A DNA stretch of 64,000 nt from Polaromonas sp. (GCF_029945685.1 NZ_JAQSDA010000024.1:1-64000), one strand, 5' to 3'. Shown: positions 1 to 8,271, counted from the first letter of the stretch. Notes: generated by a model not told the origin, from the sequence alone. Numbers and translations: made by a program.

Positions 1-28
1 ACTTTTCTTTGGCGACGCAAAGAAAAGT
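1..28. repeat. Perfect hairpin at window edge
   Basis: Ten-base perfect arms (ACTTTTCTTT at 1-10 and AAAGAAAAGT at 19-28) flank an 8-base loop. It lies downstream of uppP, which is read leftwards, so it could act as a terminator or be an interspersed palindromic repeat. What lies left of the window is unknown. Confidence 0.6.
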
Positions 29-98
29 GCCTCGCCCGCCGGGGCGAGACCCGGCTTGTCGGAAGCACTGTCGATGCTCAAGCTCGCAACGACATGGC

Positions 99-117
99 TC
101 CCGGATCAAGTCCGGGA
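99..117. repeat. Short palindrome downstream of uppP
   Basis: TCCCGGA (99-105) pairs with TCCGGGA (111-117) around a short loop, inside a GTCATCCCGGACTTGATCCGGGA-type motif (minus strand). This motif recurs as an interspersed palindrome in many proteobacterial genomes. It sits about 17 bases past the uppP stop and may help terminate the transcript, although there is no T-run. Confidence 0.5.
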
Positions 118-133
118 TGACAACCCACGGGAG

Positions 134-967
134 TCAACCCGCCCAAGTGACCCAGCCCATCTGCGCCGTCACCAGCACCACGATGCCGAACACGATGCGG
201 TACCAGGCAAACGGGACAAAGCTGTGGGTGGCGATGTAGCGCAGCAGCCAGCGAATGCACAGCCAGGCGCTGACAAAGGCAAACAGCAGCCCCACGCCGA
301 ACAGCGGCAGGTCCGCAACCGACAGCAGCGCCCGATCCTTGTACAGGCTGTAGACACCGGCACCGATCAGCGTCGGAATCGCCAGGTAAAAAGAAAAATC
401 CGTCGCCGCCTTGCGTGACAGGCCCAGCAGCATGCCGCCGATGATGGTGGCGCCGCTGCGGCTGGTGCCGGGCACCATGGCCAGGCACTGCACCAGGCCC
501 ACCTTGAGCGCATCCATCATGGTCATGGCCTCGACCTCATGAATGCGTGCGGTGGCCGGATTCATTTTTTGCCGCCGCTCGGCCCACAAAATGACGAAAC
601 CGCCAATGATGAAGGTGCTGGCCACCACCACGGGCGTGAACAGGTGGGCCTTGATGGCCTTGCCGAACAGCAGGCCCAGAATCACCGCCGGTACAAAGGC
701 CACCAGCACATTGAGTGCAAACTGCCGGGCCTGTTTTTCCGTCGGCAGGGCCACCACCGTGGCGCGGATCTTCTGCCAGTAGACCAGGATCACGGCAAAA
801 ATGGCGCCGGTCTGGATCGCAATGTCAAAAACCTTGGCCTTGTCGTCGTCAAAACCCAGCAAGGCGCCCGCAAGAATCAGGTGGCCGGTGGAAGAAATCG
901 GCAAAAACTCGGTCAGCCCCTCCACGATGCCCATGACGGCGGCTTTGATCAGCAATGTTATGTCCAC
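134..967 (-). CDS. uppP: Undecaprenyl-diphosphatase (BacA/UppP)
   Basis: Integral membrane phosphatase that dephosphorylates undecaprenyl pyrophosphate, recycling the lipid carrier for peptidoglycan and other envelope polymers; it can give bacitracin resistance. The product is 277 aa, usual for the family. Near the N-terminus is the acidic EGLTE (E-x-x-x-E) segment followed by [10 protein letters not shown]. Mid-protein is PGTSRSGAT, matching the conserved PGxSRSxxT motif. Several hydrophobic helices are evident. The GTG at 967 is preferred because GGAG lies five bases upstream; a GTG two codons earlier (973) is the alternative. It stands alone, divergent from the next gene. Confidence 0.93.
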   Translation of the reverse strand: MDITLLIKAAVMGIVEGLTEFLPISSTGHLILAGALLGFDDDKAKVFDIAIQTGAIFAVILVYWQKIRATVVALPTEKQARQFALNVLVAFVPAVILGLLFGKAIKAHLFTPVVVASTFIIGGFVILWAERRQKMNPATARIHEVEAMTMMDALKVGLVQCLAMVPGTSRSGATIIGGMLLGLSRKAATDFSFYLAIPTLIGAGVYSLYKDRALLSVADLPLFGVGLLFAFVSAWLCIRWLLRYIATHSFVPFAWYRIVFGIVVLVTAQMGWVTWAG

Positions 968-1172
968 GCGCACTCCAGTAAATAGGGCCTGATTATCGCC
1001 GCCGGCCCGCTGACTCCCGGGCCACGGCAGGCGCCGGAGCCGCGCTTTTCGCGTTCACTGGCTGCAACTCGCGCCCCTGCTCCTGCATTTCGTCGCAAAA
1101 CCCTCGCGCCGGCGCGGCCGCCCCGGCACAGTCCGTTTCATTCTGTTTTCACCTTGTTGATCGGAGAGCACC

Positions 1173-1583
1173 ATGCAAATGTCACCCACCATCGCAGTTC
1201 ACCTGACCGCCGCCATCGGCGCTACCCTCGTCGGCCCCATGGCCCTGTGGGCTCGCCAGGGCCGTGCCCAGCGCCCGCGGCTGCACCGCGCTTTCGGCTA
1301 TGCGTGGGTCACCCTGATGGTGGTCACCGCCGTCTCTGCGCTTTTCATCCGCGACTTCAAGCTGCCCAACATTGGCGGCTACACCCCCATTCACCTGCTG
1401 GTGCCGGCCGCGTTTGCCGGCATGTTCGGCGCTTTCTGGTTTCTGGCCCAGGGCAACATCAAACGGCACCGCCGCTACATGCTGATCACCTATGTCAGCG
1501 CCAGCGTGGTCGCCGGCGGGTTCACCCTGCTGCCCAACCGCTACCTCGGCTCGCTGCTCTGGGGCAGTCTGGGCCTGGTCTGA
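1173..1583 (+). CDS. DUF2306-type small membrane protein
   Basis: A 136-aa hydrophobic protein with about four predicted membrane segments. Residues just after the first helix read RLHRAFGYAWV, and a later block reads IKRHRRYM; this His/Arg pattern is typical of DUF2306 membrane proteins, whose function is not known. GGAGAG lies a few bases upstream of the ATG. It is followed after 45 bases by another small membrane protein and then a 2TM-domain gene, suggesting a transcription unit of small membrane proteins running to about 3.77 kb. No catalytic residues can be assigned. Confidence 0.75.
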   Translation: MQMSPTIAVHLTAAIGATLVGPMALWARQGRAQRPRLHRAFGYAWVTLMVVTAVSALFIRDFKLPNIGGYTPIHLLVPAAFAGMFGAFWFLAQGNIKRHRRYMLITYVSASVVAGGFTLLPNRYLGSLLWGSLGLV

Positions 1584-1628
1584 GTCCACCTTTTCTTGCT
1601 CTTTTTCTTTCCCACACCGGAGAACACC

Positions 1629-2192
1629 ATGCTGATCCAGCTCCTTATGCAACATCCCCAGGCCCTCGGGCCCGTCCTCAAAAACACCCCGACCTGGGTC
1701 TGGGGCCTGTTCGGCGTCCTGCTCACGCTGGGCCTGAGCCAGGTGCGCACACGCAGCGTCGGCGCGCTGCGGATGGCGCTGATGCCCACGGCCATGACCG
1801 GCCTGTCGCTGTGGGGCACGGTCTCGGCCTTTGGCGGCTCGCCGCTGTTCGGCGAGGTGGTGCTGGTCTGGCTGGTCGCTGCCGCGGCCATGCTGGGCCT
1901 GCTTGCCCGCCAGTCGTCGCCTGCAGGCACTGCGTACGACGCAGCACGCCGCAGTTTCACCGTGCCGGGCAGCTGGCTGCCGCTGGCGCTGATCCTCGCC
2001 ATCTTCCTGACCAAGTACGTCGTCGGTGTCGACCTCGCCATGCAGCCGCAGCTGGCGCGCGACAGCCAGTACGCGCTGAGCGCCGGCGCCCTGTATGGCC
2101 TGTTCAGCGGCATCTTTGCCGCCCGTGCCGCCCGCCTCTGGCGCCTGGCCATGCGGCCCGCCGCCCCTGCTTCTGCGCTTTCCAACATCTGA
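1629..2192 (+). CDS. Conserved membrane protein, DUF6622-like
   Basis: A 187-aa protein with about five hydrophobic segments, beginning MLIQLLMQHP and continuing with a TWVWGLFGVLL helix. The pattern resembles DUF6622-type uncharacterised membrane proteins, but this is from memory and not certain. The ATG at 1629 follows a purine-rich CCGGAGAACACC; an upstream in-frame start at 1596 would add eleven poorly conserved residues. It lies between a DUF2306-like gene and a 2TM-domain gene on the same strand, 11 bases before the latter, so the three are probably co-transcribed. Confidence 0.65.
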   Translation: MLIQLLMQHPQALGPVLKNTPTWVWGLFGVLLTLGLSQVRTRSVGALRMALMPTAMTGLSLWGTVSAFGGSPLFGEVVLVWLVAAAAMLGLLARQSSPAGTAYDAARRSFTVPGSWLPLALILAIFLTKYVVGVDLAMQPQLARDSQYALSAGALYGLFSGIFAARAARLWRLAMRPAAPASALSNI

Positions 2193-2203
2193 AAGGAAAC
2201 ACC

Positions 2204-2509
2204 ATGAACTCGCGCCACCCATCAACGCCCCTGTCCGATACTGACATCGAGCAATTGGCGCGCAAACGCGCCGCCGCCAAACTCGGCTGGTACATCCACG
2301 CCAGCGTCTACCTGCTGGTCAACCTGCTGCTGCTCACCTTGTCGCTTGCCAGCGGTCGGCACTGGGCGGTGTTTCCCCTGCTCGGCTGGGGCATCGGCCT
2401 GGCGGTGCACGGCGCCGTGGTGTTTCTGCTGACGGGCGGCGCCGGCCTGCATGAGCGCCTGCTGCAGCAGGAACGTGAGCGCCTGTCGCTGCAGCGCGAC
2501 GCGTGGTGA
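2204..2509 (+). CDS. 2TM-domain membrane protein (copy 1)
   Basis: A 101-aa protein with a charged N-terminal segment (IEQLARKRAAAKLGWY), two membrane helices joined by a short loop (FPLLGWGIGLAVHGAVVF) and a basic, probably helical tail (LHERLLQQERERL). This is the layout of the 2TM domain (PF13239), often found beside or fused to LytS-type sensor kinases. AAAGGAAACACC precedes the ATG. A paralogue at 3789-4097 shares the same blocks and directly precedes a LytS-type kinase. Its role is inferred to be membrane signalling or scaffolding; no enzyme motif is visible. Confidence 0.85.
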   Translation: MNSRHPSTPLSDTDIEQLARKRAAAKLGWYIHASVYLLVNLLLLTLSLASGRHWAVFPLLGWGIGLAVHGAVVFLLTGGAGLHERLLQQERERLSLQRDAW

Positions 2510-2523
2510 ACGGGCAGCACCCC

Positions 2524-3546
2524 ATGAAAAAATACCTGATCCCCTGCGCACTCTGGCTAGCCGCCGCCTGCACCCATGCGGGCACGGGCCTGGCCACCGT
2601 GCCCGGCCTGCAAGACGACGGGCCCGTCACCGTGTTCTACCCGTCCAGCGCGCCAGACCGCCCACTCCAGCGCGGCCCCTTCAGCCTGGCCCTGGCCAGC
2701 GACGGCCTGCCGGTGCGTGGCAACGGCCGGCTGGTCATCATCTCGCACGGCTCCGGCGGCGCGCCCTGGGTACACACCGACCTGGCGCGCACGCTGGTCG
2801 AGGCCGGCTTTGTGGTGGCCCTGCCCGAGCACCATGGCGACAACGCCCGCGACCCGTCCACCCCGGGGCCCGAAAGCTGGAAGCGGCGGCCGGCCGAAGT
2901 CTCGCGCGCCATCGACGCCGTCGGACAGGACCCCCGTTTTTCGCCACTGCTGGCGCTGGACAAGGTGGGCCTGTACGGCGGCTCTGCCGGCGGACACACC
3001 GCGCTGAGTCTGGCGGGCGGGCGCTGGTCGCCGGCGACCTTCAGGCAGCATTGCGAAGCCCACATTGCCGAGGATTTTTCCTCCTGCGTCGGCTTCATCA
3101 CCCGCCTGCGCGGCAACTTTCTGGACGGCATCAAGAAAAGCCTGGCCCTGGGCGTGATCCGCCAGCGTTTTGACGATGCCGCCTGGCAAACCCACACCGA
3201 TGCGCGGGTGCGCGCCATCGTGGCCAGTGTGCCTTTTGCGGCCGACTTCGACATGGCTTCGCTGGCCACCCCGCGCGTTCCGCTGGGCCTGGTCGTGGCG
3301 CAGAAAGACGTCAACCAGGTGCCGCGTTTCCACATTGGGGCCGTGCGGGCCGCCTGCAGATCATGCGAAGTCATCGCCGATCTGCCGACCGCGGGCCATG
3401 GCGCCATGTTGTCGCCGCTGCCGCCCCTGCGGCCCGGCAGCATTGAAGCCGAACTGCTGGGCGACCCGCCGGGGTTCGATCGCAGCCAGCTGCCCGAGGT
3501 TGACGGCAGGATCACCGCCTTTTTCCACCGCCACCTGCTGCCATGA
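2524..3546 (+). CDS. Exported alpha/beta hydrolase, dienelactone-hydrolase-like
   Basis: A 340-aa protein with an N-terminal signal segment (MKKYLIPCALWLAAACTHA) whose AAC could be a lipobox. The serine-nucleophile elbow is GGSAGG (within LYGGSAGGHTAL), the oxyanion-region block is VIISHGSGGAPW, and a C-terminal TAGHGAM supplies the likely catalytic His. The layout resembles predicted dienelactone hydrolases (COG4188-like). Substrate unknown; an extracytoplasmic esterase or lipase is likely. It starts 14 bases after the 2TM gene, and its stop overlaps the next start by four bases (ATGA). Confidence 0.8.
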   Translation: MKKYLIPCALWLAAACTHAGTGLATVPGLQDDGPVTVFYPSSAPDRPLQRGPFSLALASDGLPVRGNGRLVIISHGSGGAPWVHTDLARTLVEAGFVVALPEHHGDNARDPSTPGPESWKRRPAEVSRAIDAVGQDPRFSPLLALDKVGLYGGSAGGHTALSLAGGRWSPATFRQHCEAHIAEDFSSCVGFITRLRGNFLDGIKKSLALGVIRQRFDDAAWQTHTDARVRAIVASVPFAADFDMASLATPRVPLGLVVAQKDVNQVPRFHIGAVRAACRSCEVIADLPTAGHGAMLSPLPPLRPGSIEAELLGDPPGFDRSQLPEVDGRITAFFHRHLLP

Positions 3547-3767
3547 ACCGGTCCGTCACCCGCTCCGCTTTAGTGGCTTTCGCCGCCGTGTCCCTGCTGT
3601 TCACAGCCCTGGCCGCCGCCGTCACCTTCGGCGGGCCGGCACCGATCGCGCCGCTGGCCGGCATCAAGGCGCCCTTGTCAAAGGCCGCCTTCAGCGCCGT
3701 GCCGCAGGCGGGCCCCGGCACCCGGCCGGGTGTTTTCTCCGGGCCTGAATCCATCGCCCTGCTCTAG
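3543..3767 (+). CDS. Short exported protein, possible hydrolase N-terminal remnant
   Basis: A 74-aa ORF translationally coupled (ATGA) to the preceding hydrolase. It has an N-terminal membrane or signal segment (ALVAFAAVSLLFTALAAAV) followed by IAPLAGIKAPLSKAAFSAVP. That second stretch looks like the opening of exported alpha/beta hydrolases, where PLA-I-x-P-F-x-x-x-DFS-x-LP precedes the catalytic domain. No catalytic domain follows, because the frame closes 20 codons later. It is either a genuine small exported protein or the truncated start of a second hydrolase. Confidence 0.45.
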   Translation: MNRSVTRSALVAFAAVSLLFTALAAAVTFGGPAPIAPLAGIKAPLSKAAFSAVPQAGPGTRPGVFSGPESIALL

Positions 3768-3776
3768 AATGATTTT
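3766..3776 (+). promoter_or_regulatory. Possible -10 box (TAGAAT) before the 2TM/LytS operon
   Basis: CTAGAAT occurs about 20 bases upstream of the 2TM-LytS-LytTR start codon, overlapping the end of the preceding ORF. The same TAGAAT hexamer stands before glnS and before the tRNA-Ala in this window. No convincing -35 was identified, so the assignment is tentative. Confidence 0.35.
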
Positions 3777-3788
3777 TCAAGCCCACCC

Positions 3789-4097
3789 ATGATGCCCACC
3801 CCACCCCTGCCCGAAAGCCTAGAACGCCTGGCGCACAAGCGCGCCGGCGCCAAGCTGGGCTGGTATGTGCACGCCGTGCTCTACCTGCTGGTCAACCTGC
3901 TGATCTTCGCCATGTCGACCCACGGTTTCGGGAGCCGGCCCTGGTCGCTGTTTCCACTGCTGGGCTGGGGCCTGGGGCTGGTGCTGCATGGCGTGGCGGT
4001 GTTCGTGCTGGGCAACGGCGGCGGCCTGCGCGAGCGTTTGGTGCAGAAAGAGCGCGAACGCCTGCAGCGCCAGCGCGGCGACGGCCCGCACCCATGA
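3789..4097 (+). CDS. 2TM-domain membrane protein (copy 2)
   Basis: A 102-aa 2TM-domain protein. The N-terminal LERLAHKRAGAKLGWYVH, the loop FPLLGWGLGLVLHGVAVF and the basic tail LRERLVQKERERLQRQR match the copy at 2204-2509 block for block. Its stop overlaps the next start by four bases (ATGA), so it is coupled to the LytS-type kinase. 2TM domains are commonly encoded next to or fused with such kinases, so a role in sensing or in membrane organisation of the kinase is a reasonable inference. The start is one of two adjacent ATGs (3789 or 3792). Confidence 0.85.
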   Translation: MMPTPPLPESLERLAHKRAGAKLGWYVHAVLYLLVNLLIFAMSTHGFGSRPWSLFPLLGWGLGLVLHGVAVFVLGNGGGLRERLVQKERERLQRQRGDGPHP

Positions 4098-5137
4098 ACA
4101 TCGACTGGACCTCCAAGCTGCGGCACCTGCTGCAGGTCATGGCTTTCGCGCTGGCGATCGCCGCCATCCAGTACGCCTTCATGCCGGAGCGGCCCTGGGG
4201 TCCGCCGCTGGTGTATTCGGTGCTGATTGCGGGCATCACCTGGGCCGGCATCGACATCGGCCGCCACCTGTTCCCCTCCAGCGCGGAAACCGGCTGGCCG
4301 TCCGGCTGGGCCGGTCTGGTGCTGGTGATCGGCAGCATCACGCTGGGCTACCTGCTGGGCACGGCCATTGCCGACCTGCTGTGTGCCTACTACGGCTGGC
4401 ACTCGCCCGGCGCCGGTCGCAGCGACAGCAGCGAGCTGCGCAGCTCCATCCTGATCACCGCGCTGGCCGGCATTGCGGGCAGTTTTTATTTCTACTCCAT
4501 CAACAAAAGCGCCTACCTCCTGCGCAAGATGGACGAGGCCCGCCAGCACGCCAGCGAGGCCCGCCTCAAGCTGCTGGAAACCCAGCTTGAGCCGCACATG
4601 CTGTTCAACACGCTGGCCAACCTGCGCGCGCTGATTGCCGCCGACCCGTCGCGCGCCCAGGTCATGCTCGACCACATGATTGACTACCTGCGCGCCACGC
4701 TGGGCGCCTCGCTCGCGCCCACCCACACGCTGCAGGCCGAGTTCGACCGCCTGCGCGACTACCTCGAGCTCATGCTGATCCGCATGGGGCCGCGCCTGAC
4801 TTACACGCTGGAGTTGCCCGCCGAACTGGCGCAGCATCCGGTGCCCACGCTGCTGCTGCAGCCGCTGGTGGAAAACAGCATCAAGCACGGGCTGGAGCCC
4901 AAGGTCGAAGGCGGCCACGTCACCGTGCGTGCCCGGCGCGAAGGCGCGGCGCTGGTCCTGGAGGTGCTGGACACCGGTGTCGGCCTGTCGGGCGCCGCCA
5001 AAAACCACGCCGGTTTCGGCATGGCCCAGGTGCGCGAGCGCCTGGCCAGCACCTACGGCGCCGACACCGCTATTGAATTGGTAGCTGCCAGCGCAGGTGG
5101 CACAAGGGCCAGTGTTCGATTTCCCTTCAACCCATGA
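4094..5137 (+). CDS. LytS-type sensor histidine kinase
   Basis: A 347-aa membrane sensor kinase of the LytS/YehU family. About four membrane helices occupy residues 10-135. The phospho-acceptor block QLEPHMLFNTLANLR places His168 in a His_kinase (PF06580) domain, and the ATPase domain follows with the N-box LVENSIKHGLEPK and DTGVGLSGAAKNHAGFGM. It should phosphorylate the LytTR regulator encoded next (ATGA overlap). The last 18 codons, AIELVAASAGGTRASVRF, are encoded by a stretch (5069-5122) that matches the interspersed palindromic repeat of this genome and uses codons rare in the rest of the gene (TTG, GTA, ACA, AGG). Confidence 0.92.
   Translation: MNIDWTSKLRHLLQVMAFALAIAAIQYAFMPERPWGPPLVYSVLIAGITWAGIDIGRHLFPSSAETGWPSGWAGLVLVIGSITLGYLLGTAIADLLCAYYGWHSPGAGRSDSSELRSSILITALAGIAGSFYFYSINKSAYLLRKMDEARQHASEARLKLLETQLEPHMLFNTLANLRALIAADPSRAQVMLDHMIDYLRATLGASLAPTHTLQAEFDRLRDYLELMLIRMGPRLTYTLELPAELAQHPVPTLLLQPLVENSIKHGLEPKVEGGHVTVRARREGAALVLEVLDTGVGLSGAAKNHAGFGMAQVRERLASTYGADTAIELVAASAGGTRASVRFPFNP
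5069..5122 (+). repeat. Interspersed palindromic repeat inside kinase gene
   Basis: GCTATTGAATTGGTAGCTGC is followed by AGCGCAGGTGG, CACAAGGGCC and CGATTT, the spacing seen in intergenic copies at 30010, 34890, 39549 and 54216. It lies in frame at the extreme 3' end of the LytS-type kinase gene and encodes part of the ATPase C-terminal strand. Confidence 0.6.
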
Positions 5138-5964
5138 ACAACCACCCGGCCACGGCGCTGATCGCCGAAGACGAACCGCTGCTGGCCCAGGCCCTGCAGG
5201 CCGAGCTGGCGCGCGCCTGGCCCGCGCTGCGTGTGCTCGCCACGGTGGGGGACGGCGCCTCGGCCGTGGCGCAGTCGCTGCAGTTGCTGCCCGAGGTGCT
5301 GTTTTTCGACATCCGCATGCCCGGCCTGGGCGGTCTGGAGGCCGCTGCCGAACTGGCCGACGACTGGCCGCAGGACACCCCCTTTCCCGCGCTGGTGTTT
5401 GTCACCGCCTACGACCAGTACGCGGTGCAGGCCTTTGAAGCGCAGGCGGTGGACTACCTGCTCAAGCCCGTGCAAGCCGGGCGCCTGCAGAAAACAGTGT
5501 CAAAAGTGCAGCAAGCCCTTGCCACACGGGCGCCGCCAGCTATCCATTCAGGAGTGACTCCGGACGCAAGCCTGGACACCACCCTGCAACAGTTGCGCCA
5601 GCTGCTCGCCGCCACCCGGGCACCGGGGCCCGACAGCGGCCCGCTGAAGGTGCTGCAGATCAGTGTCGGCACCAGCATCCGCATGGTGCCGGTGGGCGAG
5701 GTGCTGTACTTTGAAGCGGCCGACAAATACGTGCGGGTGCTCACCGCCGACCACGAGTACCTGATACGCACGCCGCTGAAAGACCTGCTGCCGCAGCTCG
5801 ATGCACAAACCTTCTGGCAGGTTCACCGCGGCACCGTGGTGCAGGCCGGGGCGATTGACGCGGTCAGCCGCGACGACACCGGCAAACTCACCCTGAGCCT
5901 GCGCGGCAGGCCGGAAAAGCTGGCGGTCAGCCGGCTGTACAGCCCGCTGTTCCGGGCGCTGTAA
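5134..5964 (+). CDS. LytTR-family response regulator
   Basis: A 276-aa response regulator. The N-terminal receiver has the acidic pair in AEDEPLL, phospho-acceptor Asp59 in FFDIRMPG, and the conserved lysine in YLLKPVQAG. The C-terminal LytTR DNA-binding domain (about 170-275) contains VGEVLYFEAADKYVRVLT, FWQVHRGTVVQ and KLAVSRLYSPLF. It is coupled to the LytS-type kinase by an ATGA overlap. The linker (about residues 123-145) is encoded by a copy of the interspersed palindromic repeat. Targets are unknown; the convergent peptidase gene next door is not obviously regulated by it. Confidence 0.93.
   Translation: MNNHPATALIAEDEPLLAQALQAELARAWPALRVLATVGDGASAVAQSLQLLPEVLFFDIRMPGLGGLEAAAELADDWPQDTPFPALVFVTAYDQYAVQAFEAQAVDYLLKPVQAGRLQKTVSKVQQALATRAPPAIHSGVTPDASLDTTLQQLRQLLAATRAPGPDSGPLKVLQISVGTSIRMVPVGEVLYFEAADKYVRVLTADHEYLIRTPLKDLLPQLDAQTFWQVHRGTVVQAGAIDAVSRDDTGKLTLSLRGRPEKLAVSRLYSPLFRAL
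5501..5554 (-). repeat. Interspersed palindromic repeat inside LytTR regulator gene
   Basis: CAAAAGTGCAGCAAGCCCTT...GCCGCCAGCTATCCATTCAGGAG is the reverse orientation of the repeat family (compare 8111, 21821 and 59047). It is in frame and codes for the linker between the receiver and LytTR domains, where extra residues are tolerated. Confidence 0.7.
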
Positions 5965-5989
5965 GCTCCCAGCCGCGCAGCCGTGCGAC

Positions 5990-8005
5990 TTACCTCGGCA
6001 TCAACTGGTAATAGTCAAACCCCGCGCTGCGCCCGCCCAGGCAGCCGGCCAGCTTGTCTTCGATAGTGCGCCACATGGCGAGCCGGTTGCGCCATTTCGA
6101 GATGCTGTGGCCCTCGTCGGCAAACACCAGGTACTGCACCGGACGGCCCAGCTTCTGCAGCCCGGCCACCACGTCGTCCGAGTCCTGGCGCAACACGCGA
6201 ATGTCGTTGCCGCCGTGCACCACCAGCAGCGGTGCGGTGATCTTGTCCAGATGCGTGATCGGCGAGTTCGCCAGCATCTGCGCGCGGTCTTCGGGCTTGT
6301 TCACGTCGCCATAAAAGCGTCCAAAAACATGCCGGCTGCGCCAGAACGGCGGCCAGTTGTCCACCACACGCGGCCAGTTCGCCACGCCCACCACGTCCAC
6401 ACCGCAGGCGTAGTCATGCGGTTTCTGGATCAGCTGCGCCAGCACCGAAAAGCCGCCGAAGCTGCCGCCCAGCACCGCCAGGCGTTTCGGGTCGGCAATC
6501 TGCTGGTCAATCGCCCACTGCACCCCTTCGGCAATGTCTTTTTGCAGGCGGCCAAAATACTGCCGCTCGCCGGCCCACATGTGTTCGCGCCCGTAGCCGG
6601 CGGAACCGCGGTAGTTCAGCGTCATCACCGCATAACCGCGGTTGACGAGCAACTGCGAGGAGTCAAACACCGCCGGGCTCCAGCTCTCGCGCACCCAGGG
6701 GCCGCCGTGGATGGACATCACCATGGGCACCGGCCCCTGCACCCCGCGCGGGCGAATCAGGTAGCCGTGGATGGTGCGGCCGTCCGAGGCCCTGAAGGAA
6801 AACGGCTCCTCCTTCGCCAGCAGCGCGCCTGCCTCGCGCTGCAAGGGGTTCAGCCGGCGCACCTGGCCGGTGCGGCGGTCCAGCAGCAACTCGGCCGAAT
6901 CAAAGTGCCCCACGCTGCGCAGCACCACCCGCTGCTGGTCTTCGGAAAAACCTTGTGGCCGCGTGATCACCGGCGCGTCCGGCAGCAAGCCGGCCGCCAG
7001 CGCTTTCTGCACCGCAGCCTTCACCTCGCGATCCATCGCCGCGTCCAGGTAGCTGATGCGCGGCATGTCGGGCTCGAACACATAAGCCAGCGGGCCGCCA
7101 CGGGTGCCAAAAAGCGCCATGCCCAGATCCACCTGGTCGTGCGCGGCCAGCACCCGCTCCTGGCCGCTGGCCAGGTCCACTTCAAGCAGCGCGGTCCTGT
7201 CGCGTCCGATGTTGGAGGTCACCCAGGCCTTTCCCGCCGCCGTGTCCACCCGGTTCATCCAGTAGGAGTCAAACCCGCCGACGGTCTTGAGCGTGCGCCA
7301 GCTGCCATCGGGCTGCAGCAGTTCCACAGCCACGTCCGAGCCGTCGGCGCGGCCCAGCTGCCGTGCGCGGCCGGCCAGTTCACGGTTGACGCCCAGAATC
7401 CAGCTCGTCACGCTGCCGTCACTGCGCGCCACTTCCCTGAAAGTGCGGGTCAACGCGTCGCCTTCGTAAAGGTCCAGCGTCGATTTGTCGCGCCGGTTGC
7501 TGGCAAAGAAAAATTTCGCGCCCTCAAAGCCCGAGCGGCCCAGGTACACCGAGCGTACGCCGCGCCACGGCGTGACCGCCCAGGGCGCAAACACGGCGGC
7601 CTGCGTGTCCTGCACGAACAGCTGGGTGTTTTCATCACCCGTCGGGTCCTTGCTGTACAGCAGGTGCCGGCTGTCGGCCAGCCAGGTGTGGGTGCTGCCG
7701 CTGCGCCCCTGGTTGCCAATGGCGTAAGTGGTGACAGCGCTGCCGTCGGCGACCGGGCGTACCGCCAGGCCGCTGTCGGTGCCGACCGCCTGCAGCCACA
7801 TCAGCCGCTGTCCGTCGGGCGACAACACAAAGCCGGCTGCGAAGTCGATGTTGGCGACAAAACGCCGCACCGGCACCAGCGGCGCCAGCTCACCGCGGCC
7901 TTGCGCGGCCGCCAGGCCAGAGTGGGTGGGTGCCGTGCTGCAGGCCCCCAGGGTGAGCAAAACCAGCGCTGCGCCCAAGGCTGCAGCGATTCGACTGAGA
8001 GACAT
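5990..8005 (-). CDS. S9-family prolyl oligopeptidase-like lipoprotein peptidase
   Basis: A 671-aa serine peptidase with a lipoprotein signal (LVLLTLGACSTAP, lipobox LGAC), hence probably envelope-anchored. A beta-propeller region fills roughly residues 50-400 and the alpha/beta hydrolase domain about 420-671. The catalytic triad is visible: Ser in GGSFGG (about residue 515), Asp in VVHGGNDIRVL (about 599) and His in DEGHSISKW (about 634). The ATG at 8005 is chosen because AAGGAGGG stands seven bases upstream and the product then opens with a normal signal; the frame is open further upstream. Likely substrate: peptides or acylated amino-acid esters. Confidence 0.9.
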   Translation of the reverse strand: MSLSRIAAALGAALVLLTLGACSTAPTHSGLAAAQGRGELAPLVPVRRFVANIDFAAGFVLSPDGQRLMWLQAVGTDSGLAVRPVADGSAVTTYAIGNQGRSGSTHTWLADSRHLLYSKDPTGDENTQLFVQDTQAAVFAPWAVTPWRGVRSVYLGRSGFEGAKFFFASNRRDKSTLDLYEGDALTRTFREVARSDGSVTSWILGVNRELAGRARQLGRADGSDVAVELLQPDGSWRTLKTVGGFDSYWMNRVDTAAGKAWVTSNIGRDRTALLEVDLASGQERVLAAHDQVDLGMALFGTRGGPLAYVFEPDMPRISYLDAAMDREVKAAVQKALAAGLLPDAPVITRPQGFSEDQQRVVLRSVGHFDSAELLLDRRTGQVRRLNPLQREAGALLAKEEPFSFRASDGRTIHGYLIRPRGVQGPVPMVMSIHGGPWVRESWSPAVFDSSQLLVNRGYAVMTLNYRGSAGYGREHMWAGERQYFGRLQKDIAEGVQWAIDQQIADPKRLAVLGGSFGGFSVLAQLIQKPHDYACGVDVVGVANWPRVVDNWPPFWRSRHVFGRFYGDVNKPEDRAQMLANSPITHLDKITAPLLVVHGGNDIRVLRQDSDDVVAGLQKLGRPVQYLVFADEGHSISKWRNRLAMWRTIEDKLAGCLGGRSAGFDYYQLMPR

Positions 8006-8110
8006 GAAACCCTCCTTGTTTTTAGGGGCCTGCGGTGTGAGTCCCGGCCATGTTAGCGGCAGACGACGGCCTTCTCCCCGCCAACGCCCGGGCAACGCAA
8101 GAAAATTGAA

Positions 8111-8168
8111 CAAAAAGTGCCGCCCGCCCTTGTACAGCGGTCGCAAGCAGCTATATATTCAGTAGCAG
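8111..8168 (-). repeat. Interspersed palindromic repeat
   Basis: CAAAAAGTGCCGCCCGCCCTTG...CGCAAGCAGCTATATATTCAGTAGCAG, a reverse-orientation member of the family, lies between the divergent peptidase and DUF924 genes. The triplet CCTTCAGT is tandemly repeated further on (about 8247-8270). Confidence 0.75.
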
Positions 8169-8271
8169 TCGTGAAAGCAGCATCGCGCTGCTGGATAGAA
8201 AACCAGCCTCAACCACGAGTACATTCAGCCATTCAGGCCTCAAGTCCTTCAGTCCTTCAGTCCTTCATCCC

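Noticed and set aside
1154..2200. Long forward frame covering three small genes
   Set aside because: Only its last hundred codons code for a recognisable protein (2TM). The rest is Arg/Pro/His-rich, typical of a shadow frame in GC-rich DNA.
6107..8056. 649-codon forward frame opposite the S9 peptidase
   Set aside because: Composition is His/Arg/Ala/Pro-rich without motifs, while the minus strand has a complete catalytic triad and lipoprotein signal.
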